Of a DNA stretch of 64,000 nt, positions 35,710 through 46,561 are shown one piece after another. This stretch comes from Saussurea involucrata (Eukaryota; Streptophyta; Magnoliopsida; Asterales; Asteraceae). Both the position numbers and the translations under genes were made by a program. The stretch is from assembly GCA_033807775.1 (NCBI GenBank), contig CM066321.1:236559922-236623921 (forward strand), in the 5' to 3' direction. Numbering within the stretch: the first letter of the stretch is position 1; each line of letters starts with the position of its first letter. The notes below the pieces were generated by a model. It had not been told where the DNA came from and did not search any database. It saw nothing but the letters and a program-made list of their open reading frames with translations.

Positions 35710-35901
35710 GATTGTAAGAAAATTCAACAGAAAGACAAATTTGAGTTTCTTGATCGAAAAGTAACAGATAATTCAAGAATTGCCGAGAATTCAAGAACTA
35801 GCCCTAGCAGCGGAATCGATTTTTGAACGAATCAAGAAATCTTCAAGAAGTTGATCAATCGATCTTCGCGATCACAGTCTTGGATGAATTTGTTTGTTGA
35901 T

Positions 35902-35915
35902 TGGCTCTGATACCA
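35902..35915 (-). other. Primer-binding site of copia element 2, Met-tRNA
   Basis: The minus strand reads TGGTATCAGAGCCA two bases after the 5' LTR end. This is the standard copia primer site. Confidence 0.95.
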
Positions 35916-35917
35916 AT

Positions 35918-36467
35918 TGAAAGTACAGGATCTTATCTTACAATCAATATAGAAAGCAGTAATTGAGAAGTTGTATGATCAAGCCCAATTGTATTCAATG
36001 ATGAACAGAAATACAGATCTAAGAGAGAGAGAATCTCAAAGATTACAAAGAATGAATACAAGAATTTCGAGAAAATCAATCAGTTAGCAACGTAGTGCTA
36101 ACTACTATTTATACTGCAACGGAAATATTAAAGCTACAATACAAATATGAAAGACTTATAAGAACATAACACGTGTCCTAATTAGTTTACTAAATACCAA
36201 GTAAAGTATCTCGTCATAAGTTCTGAACAGGTTGTTCAGAACTTCTGAACATTCTTCTGATAACGCTTCTCAGATCTTCTTACTCTTTATCTCAGACATC
36301 TGACTTCTCTTCCCAGACCTCTGACTTCTCTTATCAGACTTGGTAATATTTCTCAGCAATACTTCTGATCTTTCACAGTCAGACCTCTGACTCCTCTACT
36401 CAGAACATCCGAGTCTTCTTATCAGATCTTTAACACTTGGTTTATTGACAAAACTTCAGATCTAACA
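35918..36467 (-). repeat. 5' LTR of copia element 2 (550 bp, full length)
   Basis: TGTTAGATCTGAAG...TGTACTTTCA on the minus strand. It contains clusters of TCAGA/TCTGA words (36,229-36,430) including the inverted pair AGTTCTGAAC/GTTCAGAACT. An AACACGTGT G-box lies near 36,168, and TATAAATA on the minus strand near 36,110 is a possible TATA box. Confidence 0.95.
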
Positions 36468-36472
36468 CTCCT

Positions 36473-36906
36473 TATTGTCTGAAATCGTACAACCACTCTA
36501 ATACTACACTGTTCAAACATGCGGCTACTAAGGTTGTCAACAAAGGTCAATGACGTACAACCAATGAGCTGCTGCCACGTGTAAAGTGTAAACTGCCATG
36601 CATTAAATGCATTCAGTATATAAGAAGAAGAACTCACTTCATTTTGAAGTAACTTGCTAACTCTGGACAAGTTCATCCTTCTTATCTTGAGATAGGTTAT
36701 TATTAGTAATTTCCTTCTCTTTCTTAGTGCAAGAAACTTAGTGTTCCAACTTGTTTAGATTTAGGTTTATCCTTAATCTTGTTTCCGCAACAAGCTGTAA
36801 ATTGTTAATTATTTATCAATAAACAATTTAGAAAAGTAAATCTTAGTGTTTTTATTCATCCCCCCCCCCCCCTTCTACAAACTTGTATAGCCCTTCGGGA
36901 CCAACA
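36473..36906 (+). repeat. 3' LTR of copia element 1, second part
   Basis: It continues from TATTGTCTGAAATCG to GGGACCAACA, matching 11,792-12,225. Together with 23,093-23,630 it makes 972 bp, the same length as the 5' LTR. A 13-base C run lies at 36,860-36,872. GTTAC follows at 36,907. Confidence 0.95.
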
Positions 36907-36911
36907 GTTAC

Positions 36912-38202
36912 CTATTTAATACATTGGATATGTTAGGGCCAAGTCAAAGACAAGGAATAATAAAACATGGTCCATCCAGCTAACATTTAGTCAATAACCC
37001 ATCCCAAATAATGAAGCTTTAGTCAAATACACCTAGACCACTTATCTGAAGGCCAAGCCCAAACAACATCCCTTAGCAAAAGAGCATCTGCATATACCTA
37101 TAAAACTAAAAGTGTTGGAGTGAAGACATTTTCCCATAAAACTAAAAGTGTTTTAAGTTTGAGACCCTGTGAGTCGGTGAACGGGTTGGGGACCAGGGAT
37201 GGTGTCGGGAATCGGGGTTTGACCATCAAATTTACAGGAATACCTCTTTTCATTGTACAACCAACATAACTGAATTGTTGGGCTCATGATATCAACAGTT
37301 ATCACCAATGTTGGTGGTTCTAATAAAAGTGAGACATAAATCATGAAAATCAAAATCCCATGTAGTTTTAGAGAAACTGAAATCATGATAATCAAAATCC
37401 CATGTGGTTTTAGAGAAACAGAAATCATGAAATGATGAAAATCAAAATCCCACGTGGTTCTGAAAATCAAATTCCCAAATATATACCTGAGGTATACCTG
37501 ATTAGCGTATGAAGCTTCACGAGTGTATACTTGATTAAGAGGAGCATATATGAATGGTATACCTGCAAACAAAAATCAAAACACATACCTGAATGAGGAG
37601 TAAACATGAAAATCGACTGAGAGGAGCAAACCGAAATCAAGATCGATTAAGAGAAGAAAACTGAACTCAAAATCGATTGAGAGGTGCAAAAAAAAATCAA
37701 AGAGAGCAAAATCAAACCATAAAATCGGTTTGTGTCTTCGTCGAAAGTATGGATGGTATACCTGAAAAATCTATTTGTATCTCAGCGAGAAGAGATGTGA
37801 TAACCAGAGAACAAATCAATCGAAACGTGGTCTTGGAAACATAGATTAGTCAGCAAGAAGGAATGCAGCCAACTGGTTCTTATAGTGAGATGCTTATGGT
37901 TGCAATAATCTCGGTATGGGCTGAGACTAAGAGGTAGGTAAAAGAAATCTTACAGGAAGCATGGGCTTGAAGCATGGCTATGAGCCTATGATAAAAAGGT
38001 ATGGCTTGCGTTGAGGTTAGAAAGCATGGGTTGGGTTGCTGTACCTTCACCTCTCTTTGTTAGACCGGTTTTAAAAATGTTGCATCAAAAAACTTGTACA
38101 TTATGCTTTAAGAGTAGTAATTAATAGTTTTTTTCAAAAATATGCATAAAATGGTGGTACATTGTGCATTAGGAGTTGTCTTTAAGACATTTTGCTAGCA
38201 TG
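36912..38202. other. Intergenic, no gene seen; short tandem repeats
   Basis: This is the right flank of copia element 1. A ~48-bp unit (ATCAAAATCCCATGTGGTTT, then AGAGAAACTGAAATCATG) is repeated about three times at 37,345-37,465. A shorter ATCGATTGAGAGGAGCAAA-like unit recurs at 37,610-37,690. A 139-codon frame at 37,153-37,572 merely reads through the first repeat and has no family resemblance. Confidence 0.6.
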
Positions 38203-38452
38203 CATATATATGTAGTATATATATATATCGCTGCAGGATCGTTTGAAATACATTTGTTGTTGAAAAATAATTTAAATGTTCTTTGTAAGTATAAGTAATA
38301 TTTTCAATAATATTATTTTCTATAAAGAAGTTTGTAAGATCATTAACAAGTCTAATTGGATAATTACTTGGAATAAAAAAATTTAAATGATGATTACGAC
38401 TAAAAGTTTTTAAAATAAGACAACCGTTATTAAATACAGTAATGCTAAGCAT
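38195..38452 (-). CDS. Pararetrovirus small ORF B (copy 1), paralogue of small ORF A
   Basis: Starts ATG at 38,452. Reads MLSITVFNNGCLILKTF... with FFIPSNYPIRLVNDLTNFF. It shares its layout with the upstream small ORF (VFDNGCLVL; FIQSYNPISILNEVTNFF), so the two look like a tandem gene duplication. Its last residues run out of viral sequence into the flanking (TA)n, so the natural stop is lost or lies across the circular junction. It is in the predicted leader downstream of the TATA box. No function is recognised. Confidence 0.45.
   Translation of the reverse strand: MLSITVFNNGCLILKTFSRNHHLNFFIPSNYPIRLVNDLTNFFIENNIIENITYTYKEHLNYFSTTNVFQTILQRYIYILHIYAC
38203..38228. repeat. (TA)n at the left edge of the pararetrovirus block
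   Basis: CATATATATGTAGTATATATATATAT directly abuts the first viral base. A matching TA run abuts the right edge at 49,565-49,582. Confidence 0.9.
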
Positions 38453-38458
38453 GATTTA

Positions 38459-38710
38459 TTAAATTAGATTATAATGAACATGTGGATAGACATTGTGGGA
38501 AGATCTTTGTAAAATTGGATCATAACGATAATCTTGTTGATAAATGACGAAAAATTGAAGTATATGATTTAAAACAAAAAAGTTTGTAACTTCATTAAGA
38601 ATACTAATTGGATTATAACTTTGAATAAATAAATTTATATAATGCATATTATCAAAATTTTGCAAAACAAGGCAACCATTATCAAATACAATGACACGAA
38701 GCATGATCAA
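38459..38710 (-). CDS. Pararetrovirus small ORF A (copy 1), 83 aa
   Basis: Intact from ATG to TAG. It is conserved nearly residue for residue in copy 2 (49,110-49,361), unlike the rest of the genome, which is broken. It is rich in Phe, Asn, Ile and Tyr, with no zinc or membrane signature. The AATAAA after it is a possible polyadenylation signal. It lies about 200 bases downstream of the predicted transcription start, so it could be an upstream ORF of the pregenomic RNA. No family is recognised. Confidence 0.5.
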   Translation of the reverse strand: MIMLRVIVFDNGCLVLQNFDNMHYINLFIQSYNPISILNEVTNFFVLNHILQFFVIYQQDYRYDPILQRSSHNVYPHVHYNLI

Positions 38711-38924
38711 AAGATACCTACTTTGATTAAATGATCAATTGTGCAATTGTCTTCTCGACAGGCTTTGCAAACATTAGGAGATATGAAAATCTGGAAATCT
38801 AGAGATTTTGAACATCTAGAAGTAGAAAATCTAAGTGAACTTCTTCTAGACATAACATTCTGAAAATATTGAGAGAATTTCTAAGAGTGGAGAAGAAAAC
38901 TGATGCCCTTCTCTTCTGAAAATG

Positions 38925-39090
38925 CCTCCTTATATAAGCTTTTTGAGACTCTTGAATAATTGAAGGCAACCGGCAGTTGTCTGTCATTCTTCCTTGATTG
39001 AATTCTTTTACCGGGAATCTGATGTCGATTATATTTTCTTGAAAAGTCTTTTGGCTTTTTGTGCTATTATTGTCCTTTGAAAACACATGG
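38925..39090 (-). promoter_or_regulatory. Pararetrovirus promoter region (copy 1)
   Basis: On the minus strand GCTTATATAAGGAGGC (TATA at about 38,929-38,937) is preceded by an AC-rich stretch and followed ~20 bases later by a purine-rich start region. This resembles the TATATAAGGA core of Caulimoviridae pregenomic promoters. The same core is kept in copy 2 at 48,883-48,892. Confidence 0.65.
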
Positions 39091-39094
39091 CCGA

Positions 39095-39349
39095 CTATCT
39101 TTTGATACTTTTAGAAAGGGGACCCTCTCCTTTTGATTTCTTTGCCATAGCTTTTGTTTTTCTTGCTTTTGTCCTTCTTGATTCTATCTCCTTTTGACTT
39201 GATGTCTTAGCTTTTGTCTTTCTCAATTTGATTGTACCTGACTTTTGTACCTGTGATAATTTCTCTTTGAACAAGCTTTTGATAAATACAAATTCGAAAA
39301 TACGAAGGAGTGTATTTTCTACATATGAATAATAACACGATTTGAACAA
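39095..39349 (-). other. Lys-rich open frame without ATG, conserved in both pararetrovirus copies
   Basis: An 84-codon stop-free frame with a basic C-terminal half (KAMAKKSKGEGPL) also occurs at 48,471-48,725. It has no ATG near its start, and the DNA is an AAG/GA-rich tract just upstream of the TATA box, so it may be promoter sequence and not a gene. Confidence 0.3.
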
Positions 39350-39394
39350 TCAAGAAATTATCTACAAAGACAATTCACCAAAACACACACAAAT

Positions 39395-40663
39395 TTAATC
39401 ATAAGGATTGATGTCAGAATACGGGTCTTGAGAATCTTGAAATAGTTCTGTTTCTTGAGACCTGTTTGGGCTACTTGGAGAACCTTGTTTGATTTCTCTA
39501 ATCAATCTTTTGATTTCATCTTTGGAGTTAGCAGCAAAAAACTGCTTTATTTCTTCATCTTCATCGTCTGTGTGTTGAACCTCTAGAACCTCTTTGAGAG
39601 TCTCAGGTAGTGGGGACGAGGTAGAGACTTCGTAGTTTGTTGAATAGAATTCTAAGACTCCTTGGACTGTCATTCTTTGAACTTGATTCGAAGGGAGATT
39701 ATCCCACCATTTGACTCGAACAACTCTTTGTAAGAGACTTGGAGAACTTCCAACTGCAGGAGTAACGCAAAAGTTCCAGGAAATAATCCATGGAATTTTG
39801 AATAGGATGGAGAATTGAAGAAGATGTTCGAACTCAAGAATATCTTGATAAAAGATTTCTTTGAACTTTTGGAAGCCTTTTAAGATGGGATTTGGAAGAG
39901 TTTCTGGAATATTTCTTAAGAATTTGAACCATCTTACAAACCATCTTGGGTATGAACATTCAAAATTTTTGTCGAAAAAGATAAACCATGAATGAGAATA
40001 GTTTTTGAGGTAAAAAAGATTATACCAAGCATCTTGATAATCGTAGTAATTATAACAAGGGTATTTTGGATAGTTTGAGAGGGTTTTTTCTGCGTAAGGA
40101 CGGGCCTTCCATTCTTGGGTAGATAGTATATGAAGAATATGAACTTTGCTAAATGCTATGATGGATCTATCAGAAGGATTAAAATTATGAGTAACTTTGA
40201 TAGAACATGTATCTTCTAAGATTGCTTGATAATACTCTCTTGGTTTTATACTGCTTCCTATGAACATGGAGTTTTTGGAGTAAAGGAAATCCGTAAGAGA
40301 ATTAAATCCTTGATTTTAAATTCGTAATTCATATTCTTCAAGGATCTTGATAGTTTGTTGATTAGGGTTTGGGGAGTATGAGTTATTTTCTTTAGAGGAA
40401 GAAGATTTGGTAGTTTGAGGAGAGATGGTTTGGGTATTAGATAATACAATGGGTTTTTTGGGAATATTGTTTGGAGAAATGATAACTGGTTTTTGGACTA
40501 GAGAGGAATAGGAAAGCTGAGCTTTGATAGGAGTAATTGGAGAAAATCTATTTTGTGTAGGGAAAATAGATGATGAGGGAGTAGGAGCAGTGTTTGCTTT
40601 GAAGGGAGAAAGTTGCAATTTTTTCTCAGAATTTTGCATCTTTAGATCTTCTCTTTGGTTCAT
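39395..40663 (-). pseudogene. Pararetrovirus ORF 2 (copy 1), unknown function, one nonsense codon
   Basis: 423 codons from ATG at 40,663 (MNQREDLKMQ). The N-terminus is Ser/Pro/Thr-rich. The core domain is aromatic-rich (KPREYYQAILED; YYDYQDAWYNLFYLK; SHSWFIFFDKNF; RWFVRWFKFL; VKWWDNLP). The C-terminus is acidic (HTDDEDEEIKQFFAANS) and ends DPYSDINPYD. The only break is TAA at 40,316-40,318, where copy 2 has TAC. Its position after RNase H matches the second ORF of florendoviruses and the transactivator position of other genera, but no transactivator motif was recognised. Function unknown. Confidence 0.7.
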
Positions 40664-43600
40664 TTCCCATGTAAAAATTCTCTTGATAAAAAATCTGGAA
40701 GAGAATTATTTGTGCCTTTTATAAATTCTATTTGGAAGTCAAAATTACTTAATAATGCTTACCATCTTGCAAAAATTTGTTTTGAAATAACATTTTTTAT
40801 ATCATTTTCTAAAATGGGTTTTGCAGATTGACAGTCTATACGTAATAAAAAATGTTTCATATATAAATCATCTTCAAATTTTTTGATACACAAAACTATG
40901 CTTAAAATTTCTTTTTTAACAGTTGAATAATTTTTTTGAGTATCATTTCATGCACCTGAAAAGAATCTTACTAATTCTTCATTAGAATCTTTGTTAATTT
41001 TTTGTTTTAATATTCCTCCAAATCCTAAATCACTAGCATCAGTTTCAACAATGATACTAACATTAGGTTGTGGTATACTAAGACAAGGCAAATATTTGAC
41101 CCTTTCTTTAATATGTTTGACAACACTTGTGTGTTCTTGAGTCCATGGTGATGGATTCTTTTTAAGTCTTTGATACAGGGGTTTGCATATAGTACCTAGA
41201 TCTTTAAAGAAATCATGAACATAATTTAAACATCCTAAAAATCTTTGAAGTTGAGTTTTGTCTTTTATTTCATCTGGAAATTTATTAGCAAATTCTAAGC
41301 TTCTTTGTATTGGTTTAATAGTTCCTTGAACAATATCATGACCTAGAAATCTAATATTAGTTTGAAATAAACTCATCTTAGTGGAAGAAATGACTAGTCC
41401 ATTGTTGTTAACTAGGTCGTAAAATATGTTTAAATGTTTAAAATGTTGTTCTAAAGATTTTGAAAAAATTAACACATCATCAATATAAACAATAGCAAAA
41501 TTGCTTATAGGGATAATAATGTCATTCATGATATTTTGGAATTCTGAAGGAGCGTTTTTAAGACCAAAGGGCATGACGTTCTATTCATAATGACCAAAAG
41601 GCACATTAAAACCTGTTTTGTATTTGTCTTGTTCATGAATTTGTATTTGCCAAAAACCTGACTTCATATCGAATTTTGAAAATACTTTTGCATCGTAGAG
41701 TTTTTTTAATAAATCTCTTTTATTTGGTATTGGGTATCGAATTCATTCTAAAACTTTGTTTAAAGGTTTGTAATTAATAACAAGTCTTGGAGAACCTCTT
41801 TCTAATTCAGCTGCGTTCATGACATAAAAAACTGAACAAGACCAAGGTGATTTTGATGGTCTTATGAGTTTTTTGTTTAGTAAATCTTGAATTTCTTTCT
41901 TACAGTGATCTTGCAATTCATTTGACATGTGAATAGCTTTAGATTTTGAAGGAATATCTTTTTCATTAAAATCTTTTATATAGGGTAATTTAACAGTATG
42001 TTGTTTTCTTTTCCAAAAAGCATTAGGAAAAGTAGAACAAACATTATTTTCAAACCTTTCTTTTGTCTTTTTAATTTTATTTTGAATATTTGGATCTTGT
42101 AGATTATCAAGAATTCTTTTATAGCTAATTTCATTGATTAAATATTTCGCTTGATTAACTTTGTTGTTTAAGGTATTCAGTTCTGTATGGATAATTGGGT
42201 CTGTAAATTTAAATATTATTTCTTTATTTAAAAATTTTGTACAAATACCTTCTTCATTTACAGTAATTGGGTAAAGTTGATAAATAAAAGGTGATCCTAA
42301 AATTAAAGTTGAGGTTAAGTTTTTAACAAGGATTAAAGATGTTTTATAACAATAATCATCTTTACAAATATGAACATTAGAAACTTTATAAGAAATGTCT
42401 AGTTTTGATCCACTAGCTGATGATAAACGATTTGATGTTTTTTCATAATAAATTGTAGGAATGATCCCTTCTTGGATACAATTCATATAAGCGCCACTAT
42501 CAATAAGGGCAATGACAGTTATTTTAAATTCATTTTCTATACAAATATTAGTACTTGTATGCCATCTTTGATATGAAATATTTTTAGGGATTTTAATTTT
42601 ATTAATATTTGATTCTTCATTTGCAATGATTGTGACTTTAGGGATTTCATGTTGAATATTATTTTTATCCTTTTCTATTTTTGAGAGATGATCTTTGATG
42701 ATTCTTATTTCTGTTTTAACAAGAGTTAATTCTTCTTGAAGTTCTTGAGTAGATATTGGTTTGGTTGTTTTAGAAAATCTGTTAAAAACTTCTTGAAGAT
42801 TGAATGACTCAGTAGTCTTTGAAGTACTTGTTTCTATTTTAGGATTATAATTGAGAAACTTTTTTGTAGCTTCATCTTTAATAGTTTGATCAGGAATTTT
42901 ATCTAGTAGCTCGAGAATCTCTCTGTCTTCTTTTGTTATAACATTAATTTTATTACAAATACAGTTTCCTAAACATTCACATGTTTCAGAGTCTGAACTG
43001 GTAGTTGAACATTCTTCTAAAACATTTAAGTCATTATTATCATAATCTGAAATGTTAGATTCATATTCTGAGCTTGAATAATCATCATTGAGAATTAATT
43101 TACTTATTTGAGTTTTTAGTTGATCAGAGATTTGTAATTCATTGATCTTTTTCTTAACATAACAATTTTTTGCCATGTGTCCAGTTTTACCACATTTATA
43201 ACAAATAATTATATCTCTTGATTTAGTTTGCTTATGAGTTTTTTTGTTGAATTTTTTATACGGTTTCTTCTTATAATAATTATCAGTTCTATCATATTTG
43301 TTAGTTTTATCATATTTTGTCTTAAACCTTTTGCTAGAGTATTTCTTTGAATATCTGTTAGATTTGGACGATGTAGGAGCAGTTATATTTTCATAACCAT
43401 ATTGTTGACAGAAATTACCAAGTTCTTCTTTATTATTAATTATGTCTTTCTTTATCTTGGCTTTAAGTTTTAAATCTGAATAGATAGCTAATCCTTCTTT
43501 ATTAATGTAACCAGATATTTGTCCATAAGTTAATTCTGCATAAGGAATTTGATTATTATATTCTTCTCTTAATTTTTCTCTTATTCTTTCTGCAAAAAGT

Positions 43601-46210
43601 TTTGGTAAGCCTGCAATGAACCTTTCTTTCCAAAAGGCTTCGCTACAGTCTGGTCTTATCATTACTTTTGATAAAAACATATCTTTATACCATCTGTAAT
43701 CTTGTAGTTTTCTACAAGTGAGGTTTAAGAGTATTTCTGAACTCTTTTCTTGGAATAGAGATGGATCTCCTATAAAGTGTTTTACAATACTAAAGAGAAG
43801 AGTAGCGATTATATCTTCTTCTTGAGTTTGAACTTGTTGATTGTTTTTAGTTTTGATAACAGTTTTCTTTGCATTAAGGACAATATGTTTATGATCTGCT
43901 ATGTAATGATCCCACCAGTTTCTTAAAATACCTGTGAAACCTGATATGAGCATGCCTGCAATTTGTTTTTCATCATTGCCTTTAGTAAGATAGGCATTCG
44001 AGGCCATATTCATTTCTTGAATTATATTAAGAATTTGGTGTTCTAATAGTCCATCAATGTTCCATTCATAAACTGAAGAGCCATCATATGCACTTCTATT
44101 AAGAGATGATGTGTCTTCAAATTGAACATCTGGGAAAGTTGGTCTATGATAATAGTTTCTTGTTTGAGGGCGACCAGTACTAGTGGAAGGATTATTTTTA
44201 AAAGTTAATTTATTGGCAAATTGTTCATAAATTTGAGATATATCTTTCGATTCTGAATCTGAATCTGATTCTTGATTTAGAACATTTACAATTAAATTGC
44301 TTAATTTTTGTTCTAATTCATTAACTAATTTCTTATTATAACCTAAATTAGTATTGGAATCAATTTGGTGAGGTATGAAAATTGGATTTTTTTTTCTTTG
44401 ACTTTTTCTTTAGAGGGAGAAATCTCAATTCCTTTAATATTATTACTTTGATTGTTTTCTAATCGATTTAGTTGTTGGCTCATAGTGTTAAGAATCTCAT
44501 TTGAATAATTGTTTTGATAAATAATGGTTTTAAAATTTTCATCTTTATCGGATTTTACAATGGCTAAAGGCGTTCCTATAAATTTATTATTTATTAAAAC
44601 TGAATCTTTTGGAGGATGTATTGTAGTTATAATTTCTTCACTTTTTATAAATTTATAATCTTGAGTTATTTTTGGGGTATCATAGATATTAATAAACGGA
44701 TTTGGAATATCTTGTTCTTTGCAATACATTTCATATCACTTAAAAAAAGTTATATGAACATCGTTTTCTATGATATATTTTCTCCATAAGAGTTGATGTC
44801 TAAATTCTTTCTTGGAATCATTAACAGACGAATGATAGAAATCTCTTCTTTCTTTATTATAATCATAATCAAATTCTTCTTTAAGGTATTTCATATTAAT
44901 ACCTGAGTCATTCATTTTTGACTCACTTATATTTGTTCTTTATATTGATTTATTTCAGTTTGTATTTCAGAAGGAGTAGGTTCGTAAACATAACTTTGAG
45001 AATCTTCAGATCCTTCTTGATAAAAGGCTTGAGGAATTGATTTATTAAAATCTACATTTTTGAATTTTAATGATTGAGATTTTTGAAAGGAAGGAGTTTT
45101 TGCTCTACTTATTGATCCTGTTGATAACCTTGAAGAGACAGATCGGAGATTATCAAAATTACTAAAATTAACATCAACTGATCCATCTTCGTGTTCAATA
45201 ATATTAGATATGTGATTAGTATTATCTATTGGTTTTGGGATACCGATATCTTGAAGATTCCAATTACAAGATTGAGTAATTTCATTTCATTTAAGTCGTT
45301 TAGGTATTTGTATTTTAGTGTGTTGAGGATTGGCTTTAAATATTATCGTTTCATCTCTGGGCTTGATATCTTAGTTTTTGGCTCGATGGTTGAAGTCATA
45401 GTTTTGTAACATACTCTGTAAATTACTGCTACAGGTTTAGTGTTTTCTTTGAATTCTAAATTCTTTGTTTTGATAGTGAGAACTAAGGTATCTAATATAT
45501 TTGGATCAAATAATCCTACTGAAAAGTTAGGATAACAGTTAAAGTAAATCGGACCATTTGAGACATTAGTTTCTGCCATAGCGAGTATAGAATTTTGAAA
45601 ATTTGCATGCCTAGCATCTCTAAGTATTAATAATACTGGGGCATCTATTCCTAATCTAAACAAGGGTTTGATAGCAACTTGAACTAATCCAACGTGTAAA
45701 AAATTGTATTTTTGTCTATGTTTTTTTTTGATAAGGTTCATCTAGGCTTTGCCTAGACTACATCCTTGGCAATTTGGAAACAAACATACAAAGCGGCCGT
45801 CTGAGACTAAGCCTGGCCACAGAATGCTGACGCCTGGACTCGAACCCGGGGTGGATGGGATATTCCACCACATCCCCCCAATCCCTTGCCAACACGCCAC
45901 TACCCTTGTGGTTTATTTATTTATTTTTTTTTTTTTGTCTATGTTGTATTATGAATGATTTGGATAAGAGGGTAAGATTATTATACTCTCTATTAATTGA
46001 TACAGTTTGTTCTGTGGTTTTGATTGAATATCCTTGAAAGTAATCAAAAGTTCCTATTTTATAAACTGTTTTAACATCTTGTTTGGGAATTGTCCAATTT
46101 GTTAGACTTTGCTCAATATTTGAAATATGAATTTCTGAAGAGTTCATAGTAAGATCATTTTCTTCTATGTTATCAGTTTCAGAAGAATGTTTCTTGGCGA
46201 ATAAATTCAT
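40664..46210 (-). pseudogene. Pararetrovirus polyprotein (copy 1): movement protein, capsid, protease, RT, RNase H (broken)
   Basis: Movement protein (46,210-45,343, split by a SINE) has the 30K-type FLHVGLVQVAIKPLF and LRDARH. A linker (IIEHEDGSVDVNF, about 45,210) leads to the capsid region (about 44,730-43,100) with CCHC CYKCGKTGHMAKNC. Protease is IALIDSGAYMNC (about 42,505). RT spans 42,000-41,400 with MPFGLKNAPSEFQ and VYIDDVLIFS. RNase H starts VETDASDLGFGG (about 41,045). Visible breaks: TAA at 45,343, frameshifts near 44,960 and 44,390, TGA at 41,743, TAG at about 41,582 and TGA at 40,948. The last three replace Trp codons by position. The virus would use this to move between cells, encapsidate and reverse-transcribe its DNA; here it is inactive. 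Confidence 0.85.
45721..45931 (-). mobile_element. tRNA-derived SINE (~210 bp) inserted in the pararetrovirus movement-protein gene
   Basis: Read on the minus strand: A-rich lead, a Pol III A-box-like TAGTGGCGTGTTGGCAAG, a B box GGGTTCGAGTCC, a tRNA-unrelated body, then a tail ending AAAAAAAAAA at 45,721-45,729. It is flanked by a 12-bp direct repeat, TTTTTGTCTATG (45,709-45,720 and 45,932-45,943). The insert plus one TSD is 223 bp; the movement-protein reading matches on both sides. The SINE therefore came after viral integration or was already in an inactive copy. Confidence 0.9.
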
Positions 46211-46536
46211 AACTTTATATTTTTAACAAAATGTATTTAAAGAGTTGTTTTAATAGAAAGAAAATCGTTTTCTTTTAAATACTTCTTGAACAATCAGAGG
46301 GACCACCTTCGGAGGGACCACCCATAAATAGTCGTGGTACGGCTGGGCGGCTTACCTCCTGTGCCACTTACGCTAATCCAACCGACTGGGCTGACCAACA
46401 CCGACATAAAAAGGCTGACCAACACTGACCTCCAATTCATATTAAAAGAATATATTTTCTTAAATTTAAAACTATCTTTAAATATACCGTGAAATTTTTT
46501 ACAAAGTTTAGTATTCATCTACCAATTTCCCCCGCT

Positions 46537-46552
46537 TCTGGCTCTGATACCA
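46537..46552 (-). other. Primer-binding site of the pararetrovirus, Met-tRNA
   Basis: The minus strand reads TGGTATCAGAGCCAGA, the standard Caulimoviridae minus-strand primer site and origin of genome numbering. It lies between the terminal repeat piece and the movement protein. Confidence 0.9.
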
Positions 46553-46561
46553 TTATGTTCT

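Larger units (their letters stand above)
23631..36467 (-). mobile_element. Copia element 2: complete SIRE-like retrotransposon (12,837 bp) nested in element 1
   Basis: On the minus strand: 5' LTR 36,467-35,918, Met-tRNA PBS, gag, protease-integrase, RT-RNase H, a long third ORF, polypurine tract, and 3' LTR 23,969-23,631. LTR ends are TGTTAGAT...CTTTCA and the TSD is CTCCT. Aligned LTR parts differ at only about two positions, plus one ~210-bp deletion, so it is young and younger than its host element. It is a different family from elements 1 and 3: its LTR has no similarity, and its repeated short word is TTCTGA/TCAGAA where theirs is CGCTGA. Confidence 0.95.
11254..36906 (+). mobile_element. 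Copia element 1: complete SIRE/Maximus-like LTR retrotransposon (~12.8 kb) hosting a nested insertion
   Basis: TG...CA LTRs with TGTTG/CAACA ends are flanked by GTTAC on both sides. Order on the plus strand: 5' LTR, Met-tRNA PBS, gag with CCHC, protease, integrase, RT, RNase H (copia order), internal promoter-like block, third ORF, polypurine tract, 3' LTR. The 3' LTR is split at 23,630 by copia element 2. Removing the insert and one CTCCT copy gives ~12,811 bp, long for copia. By eye the two 972-bp LTRs differ at roughly a dozen sites (about 1%), so the insertion is recent. Coding regions carry nonsense changes and frameshifts, so this copy is not autonomous. Confidence 0.95.

Noticed and set aside
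11254..36906. CRISPR-like or bacterial defence system from the regularly spaced repeats
   Set aside because: Repeats are LTRs, MITE arrays and coding minisatellites in plant DNA; no spacers or Cas-like genes are present.
37153..37572. 139-codon minus-strand frame
   Set aside because: It mostly translates a 48-bp tandem repeat, and no recognised domain or start context is present.
45749..45958. Plus-strand frame and possible tRNA gene at 45,800-45,930
   Set aside because: The B box belongs to a SINE with TSD and A tail. The tRNA fold is incomplete, and the short frame is its antisense reading.
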